Under the pieces are notes generated by a model, which did not search any database, had not been told where the DNA came from, and was given only the letters and a program-made list of their open reading frames with translations. DNA of 64,000 nt from Prostheceraeus crozeri (taxonomy: Eukaryota; Platyhelminthes; Polycladida; Euryleptidae): assembly GCA_907163375.1 (NCBI GenBank), contig CAJQUW010009236.1, positions 496,001-560,000 on the forward strand, given 5' to 3'. Shown here piece by piece: positions 9,704 to 20,328 of this stretch (within the stretch, counting starts at the first letter, position 1; every line of letters begins with the position of its first letter). Position numbers and translations under genes: made by a program.

Positions 9704-11435
9704 GTAAATCGAACATAACTGACCATTTCTAAGCATTTTTCTTAATTATCTCAACTTTCAAAGTAATAAGCAATCAATGTCAGCGCGCAGGGCTTACGAT
9801 TTTCCGCAGATAAAATCCGTTGTGATGATTTGCGGATTATGTTGTATTCCAGACGTACTCTTATACGTGTATATAGAACTTCTAAAAACTGCGTTACATG
9901 ATGCTAAAGTTGTGATGCAACTTTGATTTTGTATCGCAAAAATTTAAATTACTCCTATCACGCTGCAGGTATTATACATTATGTATCTTGGGTGGCGGTC
10001 TGTTACAGCAAGCGTTCTATTAGAGAGTTGCGATCTACAACTTGTATTTTTCAACATCTCCGATTGTTAATGTTTCGCTTCAATTAAGCTTGTTCATACA
10101 AGTGCATGTATGTTACATCTACGTAATTTTCAAATGACTAAATGCTTTAATAAATATATATGAAAGGATTCACATCTCGGGAAACCTGTGATTGAAACTC
10201 AATACGATGCTAAATACATATTTTACTGCTATCGAATATCTAGATATATTCACTTAACTGGCTTATTAGTATTATTGACAATAAGCTTATAAGCCTAATT
10301 CACCCATACACTAATTCCAAAGACTCAACACCCTACGAGATGGTAAACTATATCTGTCTAGTATATTATGCACGCGAGATTACTACCTATAAAGAAAGTA
10401 AGAGGACCAACAGCATAAATCGTGATTGACATAAGTGGCACACCTAAGATTTAGAGCAATTTTTCATAATGAAAAACCATGAGGCATGGAGGCATTCATG
10501 GGATATAGAGAATAAGTAGTTGCAAAATAATTAAATATATTAACATATATAAGGTCAAAGATGTTCAAAGACTGACAAAAACTTCGGACAGTATCTGAAA
10601 AATTATTGTACAAGTAACCAATCATAGTGCGTTAGATGGCAAATAGTTTGTGAATATGGACAATAACTTAATGAGGTCAATGAATGTCAAATAAAAGTCG
10701 CATGGAAAAAATAATAATGTAAAACATAAGAAAAACAGACCATTGGAATTGGAAAAATAAACCATTGTAGCGAATTGGAAAATGATGATAAAATAACAAA
10801 TTCATGAGACTAAAATTTGTTTGTGAAATATCAATGGTCCGTAGCTCATGAGTGATTTCAGTGGATAGCAAAACAAAAGAGTGAATAAGATTGTGGCACC
10901 TATCCACTGATGGCAACAATGCTCCGTCTGCTCCATCAGTAAACAGATAGTGGGCTTAAGGTTGCAGACAGCTGTGATAGATAGATGATACATGATGGAC
11001 AGGATTTAGGGTTACCATGACAAGTTGTTGACAACCATTACAACAAGTAAGGAGATGGAGCCTTGCTATCTGATTCTATTGCTTAAAACACCTTGGTGCT
11101 GTATTGGTCATCTCCTTGAAATTACGAATGTAGAAGAACACTGAGTTTTTGAAAGTTTGTGAAAGACACTGTGAGCTACGAAAGTCGTCATTAGGAACGA
11201 TGGATAAATGTTTCGTTTCTAGGTGTTGTTTTTAGTTACTCATTGGATTGAAGATCATTGTTTAATTGTGAATTCTGTTTGATTGATACTTAACTGATCG
11301 TGAAATTCCAATTTTATCATCTATCCATGTACAGCGTATTACTGATATTTTTTGAGCGTTCTTTCATTTCTTTGGTTCTACAAAATTTCCTTCGCATAAT
11401 CAATATCGCATTAAACTCTTACCTGATTGTTTCAG
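9704..11435. other. Intron, 1.7 kb, nothing recognised
   Basis: Long AT-rich intron. The minus-strand frames at 10677-10993 have no recognisable content and look like chance. No clear mobile element ends were found. Confidence 0.5.
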
Positions 11436-11616
11436 TTGTCTCGTCGCTCACCATCAATCGAATCTTTGTCCCCACGTCCTCCGTCCACTGCTAAACTTCG
11501 ACAATCAACCGGCTCATCCCCGAGACGTCAAGTACGACCCAAACAAACCAAACCTACGCGTAGAGCAAAACAGACTAGTCCAACGAAGTCCAAACGAAAC
11601 GTCAAGACAGCGCCAG
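11436..11616 (+). CDS. KIAA2012: KIAA2012-like gene, exon h (basic region)
   Basis: Exon of 181 bases, acceptor gattgtttcag, donor gtatgt. It starts on a codon boundary: LSRRSPSIESLSPRPPS, then SSPRRQVRPKQTKPTRRAKQ and SKRNVKTAP, with one base left. Strongly basic, with Ser/Pro-rich phosphorylation-like sites. Human KIAA2012 also has a Lys/Arg-rich stretch before its coiled coil, as I recall. Phase matches the coiled-coil exon that follows. Confidence 0.75.
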
Positions 11617-12585
11617 GTATGTGAGTTCAATTAATTGCTAGGTAACAATGGATGCAACATATAACAACGGTATTAATCAAATTTAAATCGGATGCAATCA
11701 ATTAATTACAAGTTGCCCCGCAATTTTTCAACTTTACACGAATTCAGTGTCATCGGATGTAAAGGCTCAATTACGCTTTGAATTATCATTCGCGATCCAG
11801 CACAAATGACAAGCAGCATAAATTTCATGCGCCGACGATCATGGTAAAAATAATTCCAATCTCATTATATCGCTTTGATATACTTATGGCAGTTTGTGAT
11901 AATTTGTATAAAGTTTATTGGGCAGCTCAGTGGCGCATTTGAATGTTTAGTATTCTGTGAAACAATGAGATATTGGTTGGGAAATTTGTTTGATTGTTTT
12001 GGAGGTTTCCAATTTATTAGATGTAAAGAAAGCTTTAACTTCCGCTGAAGTGCTCTTTTCCTTATCATATTAACACCGTTGGCCATTCTCAAGGCATTTT
12101 AATGAATTCAATTGATTATGAGAGCATAATGAAGCTGTTGGATTAGTTGCACATGTGTGGAATTAAGTGAAGAGTTTATGTCGGGTTTTTGGGATCATTG
12201 GTTGACTTCTGTGGCCTTTTCGGACGCTTTTTGCTTTTTTTAACATCTATAAAGATGTTCTGTGATTCTACTCAAAACAAGATAATCGTCAGAAAAGAGA
12301 CAAGACACAGCACACTTGAGAAGCATTTATCAAGAACTTTACACCAGACATACTACGTGAGACGTCAATATCGGGAAAATACAAGAGTCAAAGCTTCCAC
12401 TAATTGCACCAATGAAACTTAAATTTGTTTTGCGAGCGATGACGATGAGATATGAGACAGTTTTCAGTGGTTTGGTAAGCTCTCCATCTGACCGATTTAG
12501 CTGGTGAATTCACCTCAGAACATCGAAGAGGAGGGGCTACATGTGAAGCAGGTAATCAATAGCAATGGATAAAATGGTGCTGAGA
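11617..12585. other. Intron sequence, nothing recognised
   Basis: AT-rich intron. The + frame at 12189-12422 (77 codons) has no recognisable motif and no splice context that would make it an exon. Confidence 0.45.
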
Positions 12586-12889
12586 TCGAACGTTGGTGGC
12601 GTTCTGCCGATTCATTCTTCGAAGGATGAGGTTGTGAAGGAGTCGCTGGCAAGGCATTCAATGCCGCATTTCAAGAGAGTGTCAGAGAGATAGATTCCAT
12701 CCTTCGGGCGGTTGATGTTAGCGCTTCCATGACACTGGCATCAACACTTCGCTCACTTCTGGTCAACAGTAAACCCGAACCATCCGAGATCCTTGATTCG
12801 GTCTACAAGATATTATGCGGAGGGAAAGGATGTGATTGGATGTATTGGGTGAGACTCAACGCTCCTGGAAGAAAGGAGGAAGGAATATA
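12586..12889 (+). pseudogene. Unrecognised worn coding fragment
   Basis: A + strand stretch reads AEIERWWRSADSFFEG, one stop, then CEGVAGKAFNAAFQESVREI and onward through LRSLLVNSKPEPSEILDSVY to NAPGRKEEGI and a stop: about 90 open codons without a suitable ATG. It is richer in GC than its surroundings and looks amphipathic and helical. There is no convincing acceptor at its start, so a host exon is unlikely. It may be a scrap of a mobile-element ORF, but I cannot name the family. Confidence 0.3.
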
Positions 12890-13059
12890 GATGTGATCAT
12901 GGACATGTGTAACATACATAGATGTAACACAGAAAAAGTGACACTACATTTTTTTGCTTTCTTTATGCTTCTACTTATCAGACTTATCAGTATCATCACT
13001 CACAGGTATTTCTTAACTTAGTCACTACATCAATTAACTTAGTCCTAAGTTAACTTACT

Positions 13060-13283
13060 TCTTAACGCATTGTCAATTCCATCTCGTCCAGTGAGTGAAG
13101 CTTTTACGTCACTAATCCCCATACTTGGGGCTTGGACGGTGCTGACATAGTCAGACTTATGGATCGTTGCAGTACTTTTAGTCCGGATGCCCTTTCTGCC
13201 GACTTCCAATGACACCTTCAGGGCTCGACCTCTGGACCAAAAGATCGCTAGGCCAAGCACTTAACCACTGTGCCACGGAGACC
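13060..13283 (-). mobile_element. tRNA-derived SINE
   Basis: On the minus strand from 13283 the sequence begins GGTCTCCGTGGCACAGTGG and continues TTAAGTGC, which is a good RNA polymerase III A box (TGGCACAGTGG). It is followed about 50 bases later by a B-box-like AGGTCGAGCCC. The body continues to about 13060, ending near a short repeated TTAACTTAGTC motif. This is the head of a tRNA-derived SINE. Family unknown. Confidence 0.65.
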
Positions 13284-13770
13284 ACCAGTGAATCATGTTT
13301 ATGATTCGTTTCACATGATTTGCTTGTAGGATGATACATGCACTCTTTTTCTGTTGTTTGCTCCGTAAAGGGGCAGCGCGATGTCAGAGAGCTAATGCAA
13401 AACGAAAATTAGCTTCCGCCTTTTGGCTGCTATATTTATTATATCTTTGACTAGCAGAATACTTTCCAGTCTATTTCATGATTTCAGAGTAATTTTATTC
13501 TTTCTGTCTTTTCGTCAGATACTTGGTAGATGGTTCTAATGTCTGTTGCGTCGATCCTGTCACTTTCCTGCTGATGGTCGTATAGAGCGATCGAAAGATC
13601 TCGTGAAACATAGCACGTTGTAATCGAACATCTGCTTGACAGGAAAGCCATTATTTCATGAATCATCCTCTATTTCAAAATGATAGGTTTTTACTATTAG
13701 ATGTTCAATACAACGTTAATGCATTATACTCGTATAATAAGACTTGATTTATTCCGAATTGTCTTATCAG

Positions 13771-14135
13771 GAAGTGGAAGATCTCAGCCGGAAGCTGCTC
13801 CTGCCAATGAAGTAGGAGAGGAAGAGCTAGCGCGGATTGAAGCAGAGCGACTTGCTATCGAGGCTGCGGCCGCTGCTGAGAAAGCGAGGAGGCTAGCTCA
13901 GGCTGCTGCTTTGCAAGAAAAGATCAAGGATGCAGAGGAGATCCGCAAGGAGGCTGAGCGAGAAGCCGAGCGGAAAAAGCAGGAGATGGAAGCTGAACTG
14001 AAAGCTCTCGCTGCCGAAGAAGATGCAATGAAAATGATGGAAGAGGAAACACGACTGCAGATGATGGCCGCAAGAAAAGAAGCCCGAGAAGCACGAGAGA
14101 AGCGACGGAAGGATGACCTGGAGAGGAAGAAAGAG
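13771..14135 (+). CDS. KIAA2012: KIAA2012-like gene, exon i (start of coiled coil)
   Basis: Exon of 365 bases, acceptor ttgtcttatcag, donor gtaaga. G+GA gives Gly, then SGRSQPEAAPANEVGEEE, and from there an unbroken Glu/Arg/Lys/Ala-rich helix: LARIEAERLAIEAAAAAEKA to REKRRKDDLERKKE, ending on a codon boundary. About 100 residues with heptad-like spacing form the start of a long single helix or coiled coil. This composition matches the C-terminal third of KIAA2012/DUF4670 proteins. GC content is clearly above the introns. Two antisense frames (13893-14270) are shadows of this charged repeat. Confidence 0.85.
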
Positions 14136-14680
14136 GTAAGAGCATCGAGTCAGGGAATGTCCTTGAACTGTTATGGACATAAAAAGAAAATAACGTGAAT
14201 ATAGCGGCAGCTGCCACAATAAATACGGAAAATTTTTAGTGTGTATTGTGTAGTCCTCATGTATTTGCATTAGAATATCGGAATTGCCCTTAAGGATTTC
14301 CGATCATTTTCCGATTGCTGAAATATGTGTTCTTTATTTTCGAGCTTTCGATTGTGTCAGCTGCACATCTTAAACATCCAGGATGTTTTCGTACCTAATA
14401 TGTGCGACTGCCGCCTCCGAGAGCTCGAAGATAAAGAGATTTTTGACAATTTTAGGAATTTTTATATGAGATGATATCCTTTAATGAGATGAATATCTCA
14501 ATTGATAATAATACATCTGTAAAAATTAGAGTATACACATAGAGAAAAATATTGTTATCCAATCATCGAGAGTTCATTTCTATGATAAATGTGAGTCATG
14601 AGGAGACTCCTCTGAGTTTTAGTTAAAATTTTTTAAAGTTGATCATGGTAATCACAGGTTGCAGATATGCGCTTACCACC

Positions 14681-14886
14681 ACATGTGTGAAGTTATTGGA
14701 ACCACCCAGCGGAACTAGTTTAATTTTTAAGCTTCAATTTCTCAATACCGACTGCTAATTTGTGGAATCTGAGCCAAGATTCATAATCAGGAGGCTGAAA
14801 TTGAAGAATTACAAGTCATTTCGGATATAATCACGCTGTAACAAAAAATAGTTCCGTTGGATAGTTCTGCTAGCTTCACACACGTA
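14681..14886. repeat. MITE-like repeat, copy A
   Basis: Ends are inverted: ACATGTGTGAAGTTATTGGA at the left against a right end that reads ACGTGTGTGAAGCTAGCAGA on the other strand. The inner bases of both arms contain a GGAACY...CGGAAC motif. No coding capacity. It is similar along its length to the copy at 15018-15215. Confidence 0.6.
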
Positions 14887-15017
14887 CATGAGCATGTTGC
14901 GATATTAACGCTTTTAAACTATATTGTTGTGAAAAATGAAGCATGTATTTGTGATCAGCGCAACTAATTGGATTAGGTAGTGAAAACTGATTTACTGCAC
15001 CTATCAGCGAAACTAAG

Positions 15018-15215
15018 AAGTTGGTTCCGCTAACTTCACAAAAGAACCACTTTTATCTGTAAACTTGAATTTCTCAAGCACGACTGCGAATTTGTGAATC
15101 GAGCCCAGATTCGTGATGAGGAGACTGAAATTGGTAGAATAGACGTTGATTCGAATAGATTCACGCTGTAGTAAATAATGGTTCCGCTGGGTAGTTCCGC
15201 CAACTTCACACACGT
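15018..15215. repeat. MITE-like repeat, copy B
   Basis: Direct diverged copy of 14681-14886, about 330 bp downstream. Both share the block CTTCAATTTCTCAA/CTTGAATTTCTCAA, GACTGC-AATTTGTG, and the right end CACGCTGTA followed by a GGTTCCG-type arm ending CTTCACACACGT. The minus frame at 15013-15294 lies across it and is not a gene. Confidence 0.6.
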
Positions 15216-15557
15216 CTTGCCACTGTTGTCGAGCACTTTTAACAGCCGTTAATAAATGGTCGATGTGTTGCATGAACATCTTTAGTGGACACATCTTGTG
15301 ATAATGAAGTTTTCAACTTTCTTTGTTTTGTCCTGATGTCGTTTTATAACTAATATCAAATATAATTATCAAATCTATTACAGTTTTTCTTTAAATAAAT
15401 TAGCCGGAAAATTTACTTCGATAATGGAAAATTTTAAATATTTCTACATGTACATTTCAAGCAATTAATTTATATCTGAGTAATAGTGTGATGACTTGTG
15501 CAATAAACTCTGCCAAATACCACATAACCATTCAAATGCTTATTGATTTCAATTCAG

Positions 15558-15605
15558 TTTGATGAGGAGTTCTGCGATCGCTGCTATCAACAATTCCAAC
15601 ATGAG
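15558..15605 (+). CDS. Candidate 48-nt Cys-containing exon of the KIAA2012-like gene
   Basis: After a ttcaattcag acceptor, 16 codons read FDEEFCDRCYQQFQHE, followed by a GT donor (gttaat, weaker). It is phase 0 at both ends, and the flanking exons (14135 and 20329) also meet at phase 0, so it can be included or skipped without changing the frame. The FCDRCYxxF pattern resembles the second half of a B-box or similar small zinc-binding site, out of place in a charged helix. It could be a cassette exon or a chance match. Confidence 0.35.
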
Positions 15606-16716
15606 GTTAATGATTTTTCATTTGCGCTTTTTATGCACATGTGCATTTCATATATATTTCAATACTTGATGATCACTTTATCTATACAGCATTTTTTTGC
15701 AGTTCTGTGCCACAATTATATTTGATTTTACTGGAATGTTTTGTTTACGTTTTATTTTGTCATTGCTGTATTATACTGTCGCATTTCCGACATCGAAAAG
15801 ACGTTGCCTGAATATGGATATACATGTATCAGCATATATATAACTTGCATTTTTTGAAGATATTTCTAGAAGTAATGCATGTGCATGGTGATAGATAATA
15901 GAAATATCCTAGTGCGAGTGTGTATTCAAAAAATGCCTTAAACATGAACTCAACGAATACACAGATGATATATTCCATGAATAAATATCAATTTGTGAGT
16001 TTCATTTTGTCACGAGTGAATTCTACACGCTTTCTTGTTTTCTATAACACGCACGTATTCATGCATCATCACATCTTGGAAGGTGCTGTACTACACTTTC
16101 ATTGCAATCGATCTTTTTTTACTACAGAATGAAAGCTTTTACAATTGATTATCCGCAAACATGTTGTAATCAAACAATTACAATCTAAAGAATGTAATAT
16201 ATAAAGCATTTATATATATTATGTAAAGTATACAAAAGTATGTAAATCTTCGGTTCAAACTTTCATATTTGAGGATGATCATTTATTTTTCTTGATTTAA
16301 TCGTAAATTTTCTCCGTGTATGGATCATGCCAAAATAGCGATGTTGATGTCGGCTGATGTTCATAAGGTCTGCTGATGATTCTTGACACTTGTTTAATTG
16401 ACATTCAACTATATTTCCGTTTATTATTTTCGATTGGGATGCAACTGTGTAGCAATCATTACAGCACGTGAGCATGTGCGTGTACAATCTAGACTGTATA
16501 CCTAACCAATGTACTTACAATAACAAAAACGTTTCCTGAAGTAGCATGATGTAATAATTGATTGCATATTGTACAATGTTTCACTAGTCTGACTGATACA
16601 TACATGTAAATATTTTTTAATCTTATTATGAAACCAAATTTTGTGTAATTTGTTTTTAAATAAGCTGATGACTTTGATACTGATGTAACCGCCACTCTTA
16701 ATGAGTTCCTATGCCA
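15606..16716. other. Intron sequence, nothing recognised
   Basis: AT-rich intron with short ACATGTACAT-type palindromes common in marine invertebrate DNA. Small frames here (15920-16132, 16263-16695) have no support. Confidence 0.45.
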
Positions 16717-17104
16717 TATTCAAGCAGAGATGGAACCGGTCCACCGGTACCGGTAAACCCTGCCAAGCATTGCAATAAACATATGACGAGACGATGCAGG
16801 TGTTGTGGTGCACCTAACACGATTCCACAGCGATCTAAAAGCTTGCTTCACGCCAACGTCAACCATATCCAATGCCTGCCTTATGGGAAAGTACAGGAAC
16901 ACTTAGATCAAGTGTGATTGGCTACGAATAACGATCAGACAACAGCAGCGTAAAACAACTGATGTTTTGTGGCTATTGTCTGCCTGTCTGAGTTTGTCTG
17001 TGACTACGCATTCATTACTTGCCTTTATTGTCGTCGTGTAACTCGAGTGTCGTGTCCTCGAGTGAGACTGAATTTCGTCACTTTCTTGATCAATTCGCAC
17101 CGCA

Positions 17105-17187
17105 ATGGAACTAACTGATGCTGATATTATTCGCTCAAAAGTTAAGTCTGGTGATTTTCTGAGAAAGCGCAAAGAATCGCCGTGTAA
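17105..17187 (+). pseudogene. hAT transposase N-terminal fragment
   Basis: ATG at 17105, then ELTDADIIRSKVKSGDFLRK, cut after RKESP by the LINE tail. The KSGDFxxK pattern is what many hAT transposases have just before the BED finger. Only about 27 codons remain. Confidence 0.5.
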
Positions 17188-18010
17188 TAATAATAATAGA
17201 ATGCTCTATTTTCAATCAATACAGCGAGCGGTATGACTGGTTACAGCAATTACATCATGTGAATTTCGAGTATTTCACGAAACTTCCATTGTAGAGTGAG
17301 GAGGATCGTCGTTGAGGTAGCAATTTCCGGGAGCGACGAACAACACGAGCAGGGTCTCTTACAGTAAAGAATTCGACAAGTGGATGAATATGGGGATTAC
17401 CACTAATCTTTTTGATTAGTTTAATACACATTTTGTCCAGAAAGTCACGCAGATGGGGTTTGCCTTGAACATTTGACCATCGAATTGCAAGATGGTCAAG
17501 TTTTTGAAAGTTCTTTACACTTACATCACAAATGATGGGCCAACAAAATGTCATATGACACAGCACAAGACTTATAAAAGCCTGCCAAACGACTTCACCA
17601 CGGTTGTTATTATTACGTAAACGGCGTACAAATGACATGGAACGACAACATTTAGCATACAGTTTTGCGAATTGAACGTCCCAGCGAAGGTCTGAGGTAA
17701 AAATACACTCCCAAAATTTTTATACAATCAATCTGTTCAATCGTGGAATTATTAATTACAATATCCATGGTCTTACAATTAGAAATATTCCTGGAAAGGG
17801 TCATACATTTAGATTTTTCAACATTTATAATCAGTTGCTTCTTTTTTGTCCATCCACAGAAAACATCTATATCAGAGTAGAAGTCAGAGTTAATACTAGG
17901 ACAATCAAAATGCAACAAGGTAATTTCATTGGCATAAACAATAGGTTTTGTATTTACAAAGTCGGGCAAATCATCCATGAAAAGAGAAAACAACAGTGGT
18001 CCCAAAATGG
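17188..18010 (-). mobile_element. CR1/L2-like LINE fragment in the hAT element
   Basis: Minus strand, 5'-truncated. It starts inside the reverse transcriptase palm (ILGPLLFSLFMDDLP), passes a catalytic box that reads YANE instead of YADD, then IKILGVYF. After a frame shift comes VWQAFISLVLCHMTFCWPII and the C-terminal SLYNGSFVKYS. The 3' end is an (ATT)n tail at 17188-17200. The same C-terminal layout is seen in the LINEs at 20.9-23.2 kb and 56.8-58.0 kb. Two frames and the lost YADD show it is old. Confidence 0.85.
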
Positions 18011-18347
18011 TCTATTATTACGTATAATTGCTGAATGTTTGGAAGCAATTCAGTATTGTTTACGAAATCGACTCCAGGGGAGCGAAAGCGAGGATTTGTT
18101 TGTAAGGGATGAAAATCCTCTATTACTTTGGAAAGCAAATGAAAAACTGTACCCAACTTTGTGCAAAGTCGCTCGCAAAGTGCTGGTAATCCAAGCATCA
18201 AGCTCGCAAAGTGAGCGCGTTTTCAGTGATGCAGGGTTGACCCTGACCGCGCCTCGAAACCGCTTAAAGTCTAAGCATCTCGAGGAGTTGGTCACCCTTA
18301 AGTGCTCTAAAAGCAGGACTGTGGTAATTTCACAATTCACATGTTGA
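18011..18347 (+). pseudogene. hAT transposase C-terminal (dimerisation) fragment
   Basis: Open frame with NPLLLWKANEKLYPTLCKVA, QASSSQSERVFSDAGLTLTA and NRLKSKHLEELVTLK, the hallmark of the hAT C-terminal dimerisation domain (SSxxSERVFSxAG). It stops at 18345-18347, with about 390 bp of untranslated sequence before the right end. It belongs to the Ac-like group by these motifs. Confidence 0.85.
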
Positions 18348-19207
18348 CATTTACACTTTGAGTTTTGTGTTTTTGAATAAATTTGATACAGTCGGATATT
18401 CCATTTTCCATGTATACTATTGATGCACGTACATGATTGTTGGCCAATGTAGTAATTTTTGCAATTACATGTAGGGCCTATATGCTTGCTGTTAATTGCT
18501 ATGATTGAGCTGAGTCAAAATGGTGACAATTTTTTAATGCACTAACATTCTCGAACTAATGCCGGTACATGTACTAGTTTTCAGTTCATTCAAGGAGTTA
18601 CACAAAAATAAGCAATGATGGACATGTTGTCTAGATCCATGCACTTGGAAAAGTTTACCGGTAGATACCGGTACCGGTAAAGGTTACCGGTAGACCGGTA
18701 CCGGTAGCCAAAAATGCTACCGGTTCCATCTCTGTATTCAAGTGACGTGATGCTAGTTTTTTACTTCTTTAGTTTATTCTAGAAGTTGTATGTAAATCTT
18801 ATTTTGTTTAATTCAGTCTCAGTTTGTCATTCTACATTTAATACATTAATGTCATAAATGTGAAACATTAATGCCAGAACATATGAATGAGCTGAAAAAA
18901 ATAAGTAATCACAATCTGCATCATGAAGCTCATCTATGAAATGCACTGACTGTATTTAGGTAATTTTATGGATTAATTGCGAGACGGTATAATGCTGAGA
19001 CGATACGCGGTAGTGGAGCAAAATTTGCTGCGTAATCGAAAGAATATAAGCTAATCATCATTCTAGATCTCGTAGACTGCAATATTCAGTTTTGTAAGGG
19101 AAGTAAAAGCAAATTTTCTCGCCTGAAATTGTGTCATGTATCATTCAAAATTCCGTGCAGCGTTTCACTTACTTTGCATTTCATGCAATTGTCAATTAAT
19201 GAGATAA

Positions 19208-19310
19208 GCGACAGATCAAGTTGCCATGCAAAATGCGGGCAGTTAACTAGACCTGCGCGCTGCCAACTGACCTGCGAACTGCGAGTCTAACAATGGGCAA
19301 GAGCAAACCC
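19208..19310 (-). mobile_element. tRNA-like SINE fragment, copy A
   Basis: On the minus strand: AGGTCAGTTGGCAGCGCGCA (A-box-like), an anticodon-arm-like stretch, then GGCAACTTGATCTGTCGC (B-box/T-arm-like). Preceded by GGTGAGGGTTTGC. A similar arrangement recurs at 19741-19870, so this looks like a worn tRNA-derived SINE head. Confidence 0.45.
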
Positions 19311-19396
19311 TCACCATTACCATCACACATCAGTTGTCACAGCAATAATGATCAGCGAGTAAATATTTTTGAGAAATAGGGAGTATGATCGTTTTC

Positions 19397-19572
19397 AGGT
19401 TCCCACAACGTTTGATCGATCAATTTAAAAGACAGACGTTTTGTTTTATTTGCGAAAAAGGAGATTTGAGCGAGTCACTTGAGAATGGCCTGCGTCGTAG
19501 GCCGAAAGATCATGTGCAAATAAAACAAAGACTCTGCTTTTTATATTGATCGATCAGACGTTGTGGGGAGTG
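19397..19572. repeat. Foldback element 2 with hammerhead-like centre
   Basis: Arms 19397-19455 and 19513-19572 are inverted copies (CCCACAACGT, TGATCGATCAAT, TTTTGTTTTATTTGC) with few mismatches. At 19478-19510 the centre reads CTTGAGAATGGCCT, a 7-base loop, AGGCC and GAAA, the same order as in the element at 5119-5383: TGAG-ATGGC, hairpin, GCCGAAA. Again it is like a hammerhead core with a damaged first box. It sits between two SINE-like pieces. Confidence 0.55.
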
Positions 19573-19740
19573 TTCGACCTGTAAAAAGCGAATAAATATT
19601 TCGTCACAATTGAAACTGCCGATATCAAGACCACTAGCTAGGGATCGATGTCCGCCAAAGCACAAGGCATCTGAAGTCATGCAGTGAATGCAATTAGCAA
19701 TGAATAAAATGAGATGAAATTGGCATCCAAAAGATGTTTG

Positions 19741-19870
19741 GCTGGTAGGACTAAAACTTACGACCATAGGTTTGCTAGACGTGTGCTCCACCAACTGATC
19801 TGCGAATCGTATCAATGCGATCATGTCCATTGGCAGGATCAAGTCCTCACCATCACCGCTCAATAAAAGT
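19741..19870 (-). mobile_element. tRNA-like SINE fragment, copy B
   Basis: Minus strand reads GATCAGTTGGTGGAGCAC (strong tRNA A-box region), then an anticodon-arm-like segment, then GTCGTAAGTTTTAGTCC (T arm with a degenerate B box). Upstream of the A box it has GGTGAGGACTTGATCCTGCC, mirrored in copy A. The 179-codon minus frame 19510-20049 runs through this SINE and is probably fortuitous. Confidence 0.5.
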
Positions 19871-20328
19871 TTTCGCCGACTGAAGACTGAATTACCAAAA
19901 TTACTATAATATTCGCATCTCAAATCCTTGCTTTTGATGTTAGTATGAGACTGATGCAAAGGAAACTTTAGGAAGTCGGCAGAAATGACAGGAAAACGTT
20001 TTTTCAATCGAATAGGTGACGAGATTCGTGTAAAATATTGGAGAAGCATAAAAATACCGAAAGCTTCATATTACATGAGAGAAATGTGTTAAATATGAAA
20101 ATCATCAGAAATTAGCATATGTCTTCGCTATTTCTATGTCCCTCTGTAGCATTGATTTCCGATATCTATAGCGTAAATAAGTCTGACCTGTATGAATAAA
20201 TCATGAATGAAATATTTCACATCCAAACATGACACATGACATGTACTTAACTATCTATACTGACATGAAGAATCATATTGTTGAATGTATTCCTCAATGA
20301 CAACAATTTATCGCACAAATTTATGTAG

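Larger units (their letters stand above)
16725..18734 (+). mobile_element. hAT transposon, split by a LINE
   Basis: A 2010-bp element with 16-bp perfect terminal inverted repeats (CAGAGATGGAACCGGT) and a perfect 8-bp target-site duplication TATTCAAG at 16717-16724 and 18735-18742, as expected for hAT. Both ends have further subterminal ACCGGT/TACCGGTA repeats. Inside are the N-terminal codons of a transposase (17105-17187), a reverse-orientation LINE fragment (17188-18010) and the transposase C-terminus (18011-18347). The middle of the transposase is missing, so the element is dead, but its ends are complete. Confidence 0.9.

Noticed and set aside
13893-14270. Long antisense frames over the coiled-coil exon
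   Set aside because: Shadows of Glu/Lys/Arg-rich codons on the other strand, with no splice or start support.
15013-15294. 93-codon minus frame
   Set aside because: Lies across MITE copy B and has no recognisable content.
17835-18347. A single 170-codon protein on the + strand
   Set aside because: The first part is antisense LINE; only the part after about 18011 is hAT transposase.
19510-20049. 179-codon minus-strand open frame
   Set aside because: It runs through a SINE-like tRNA head and into a foldback arm, and shows no protein family features.
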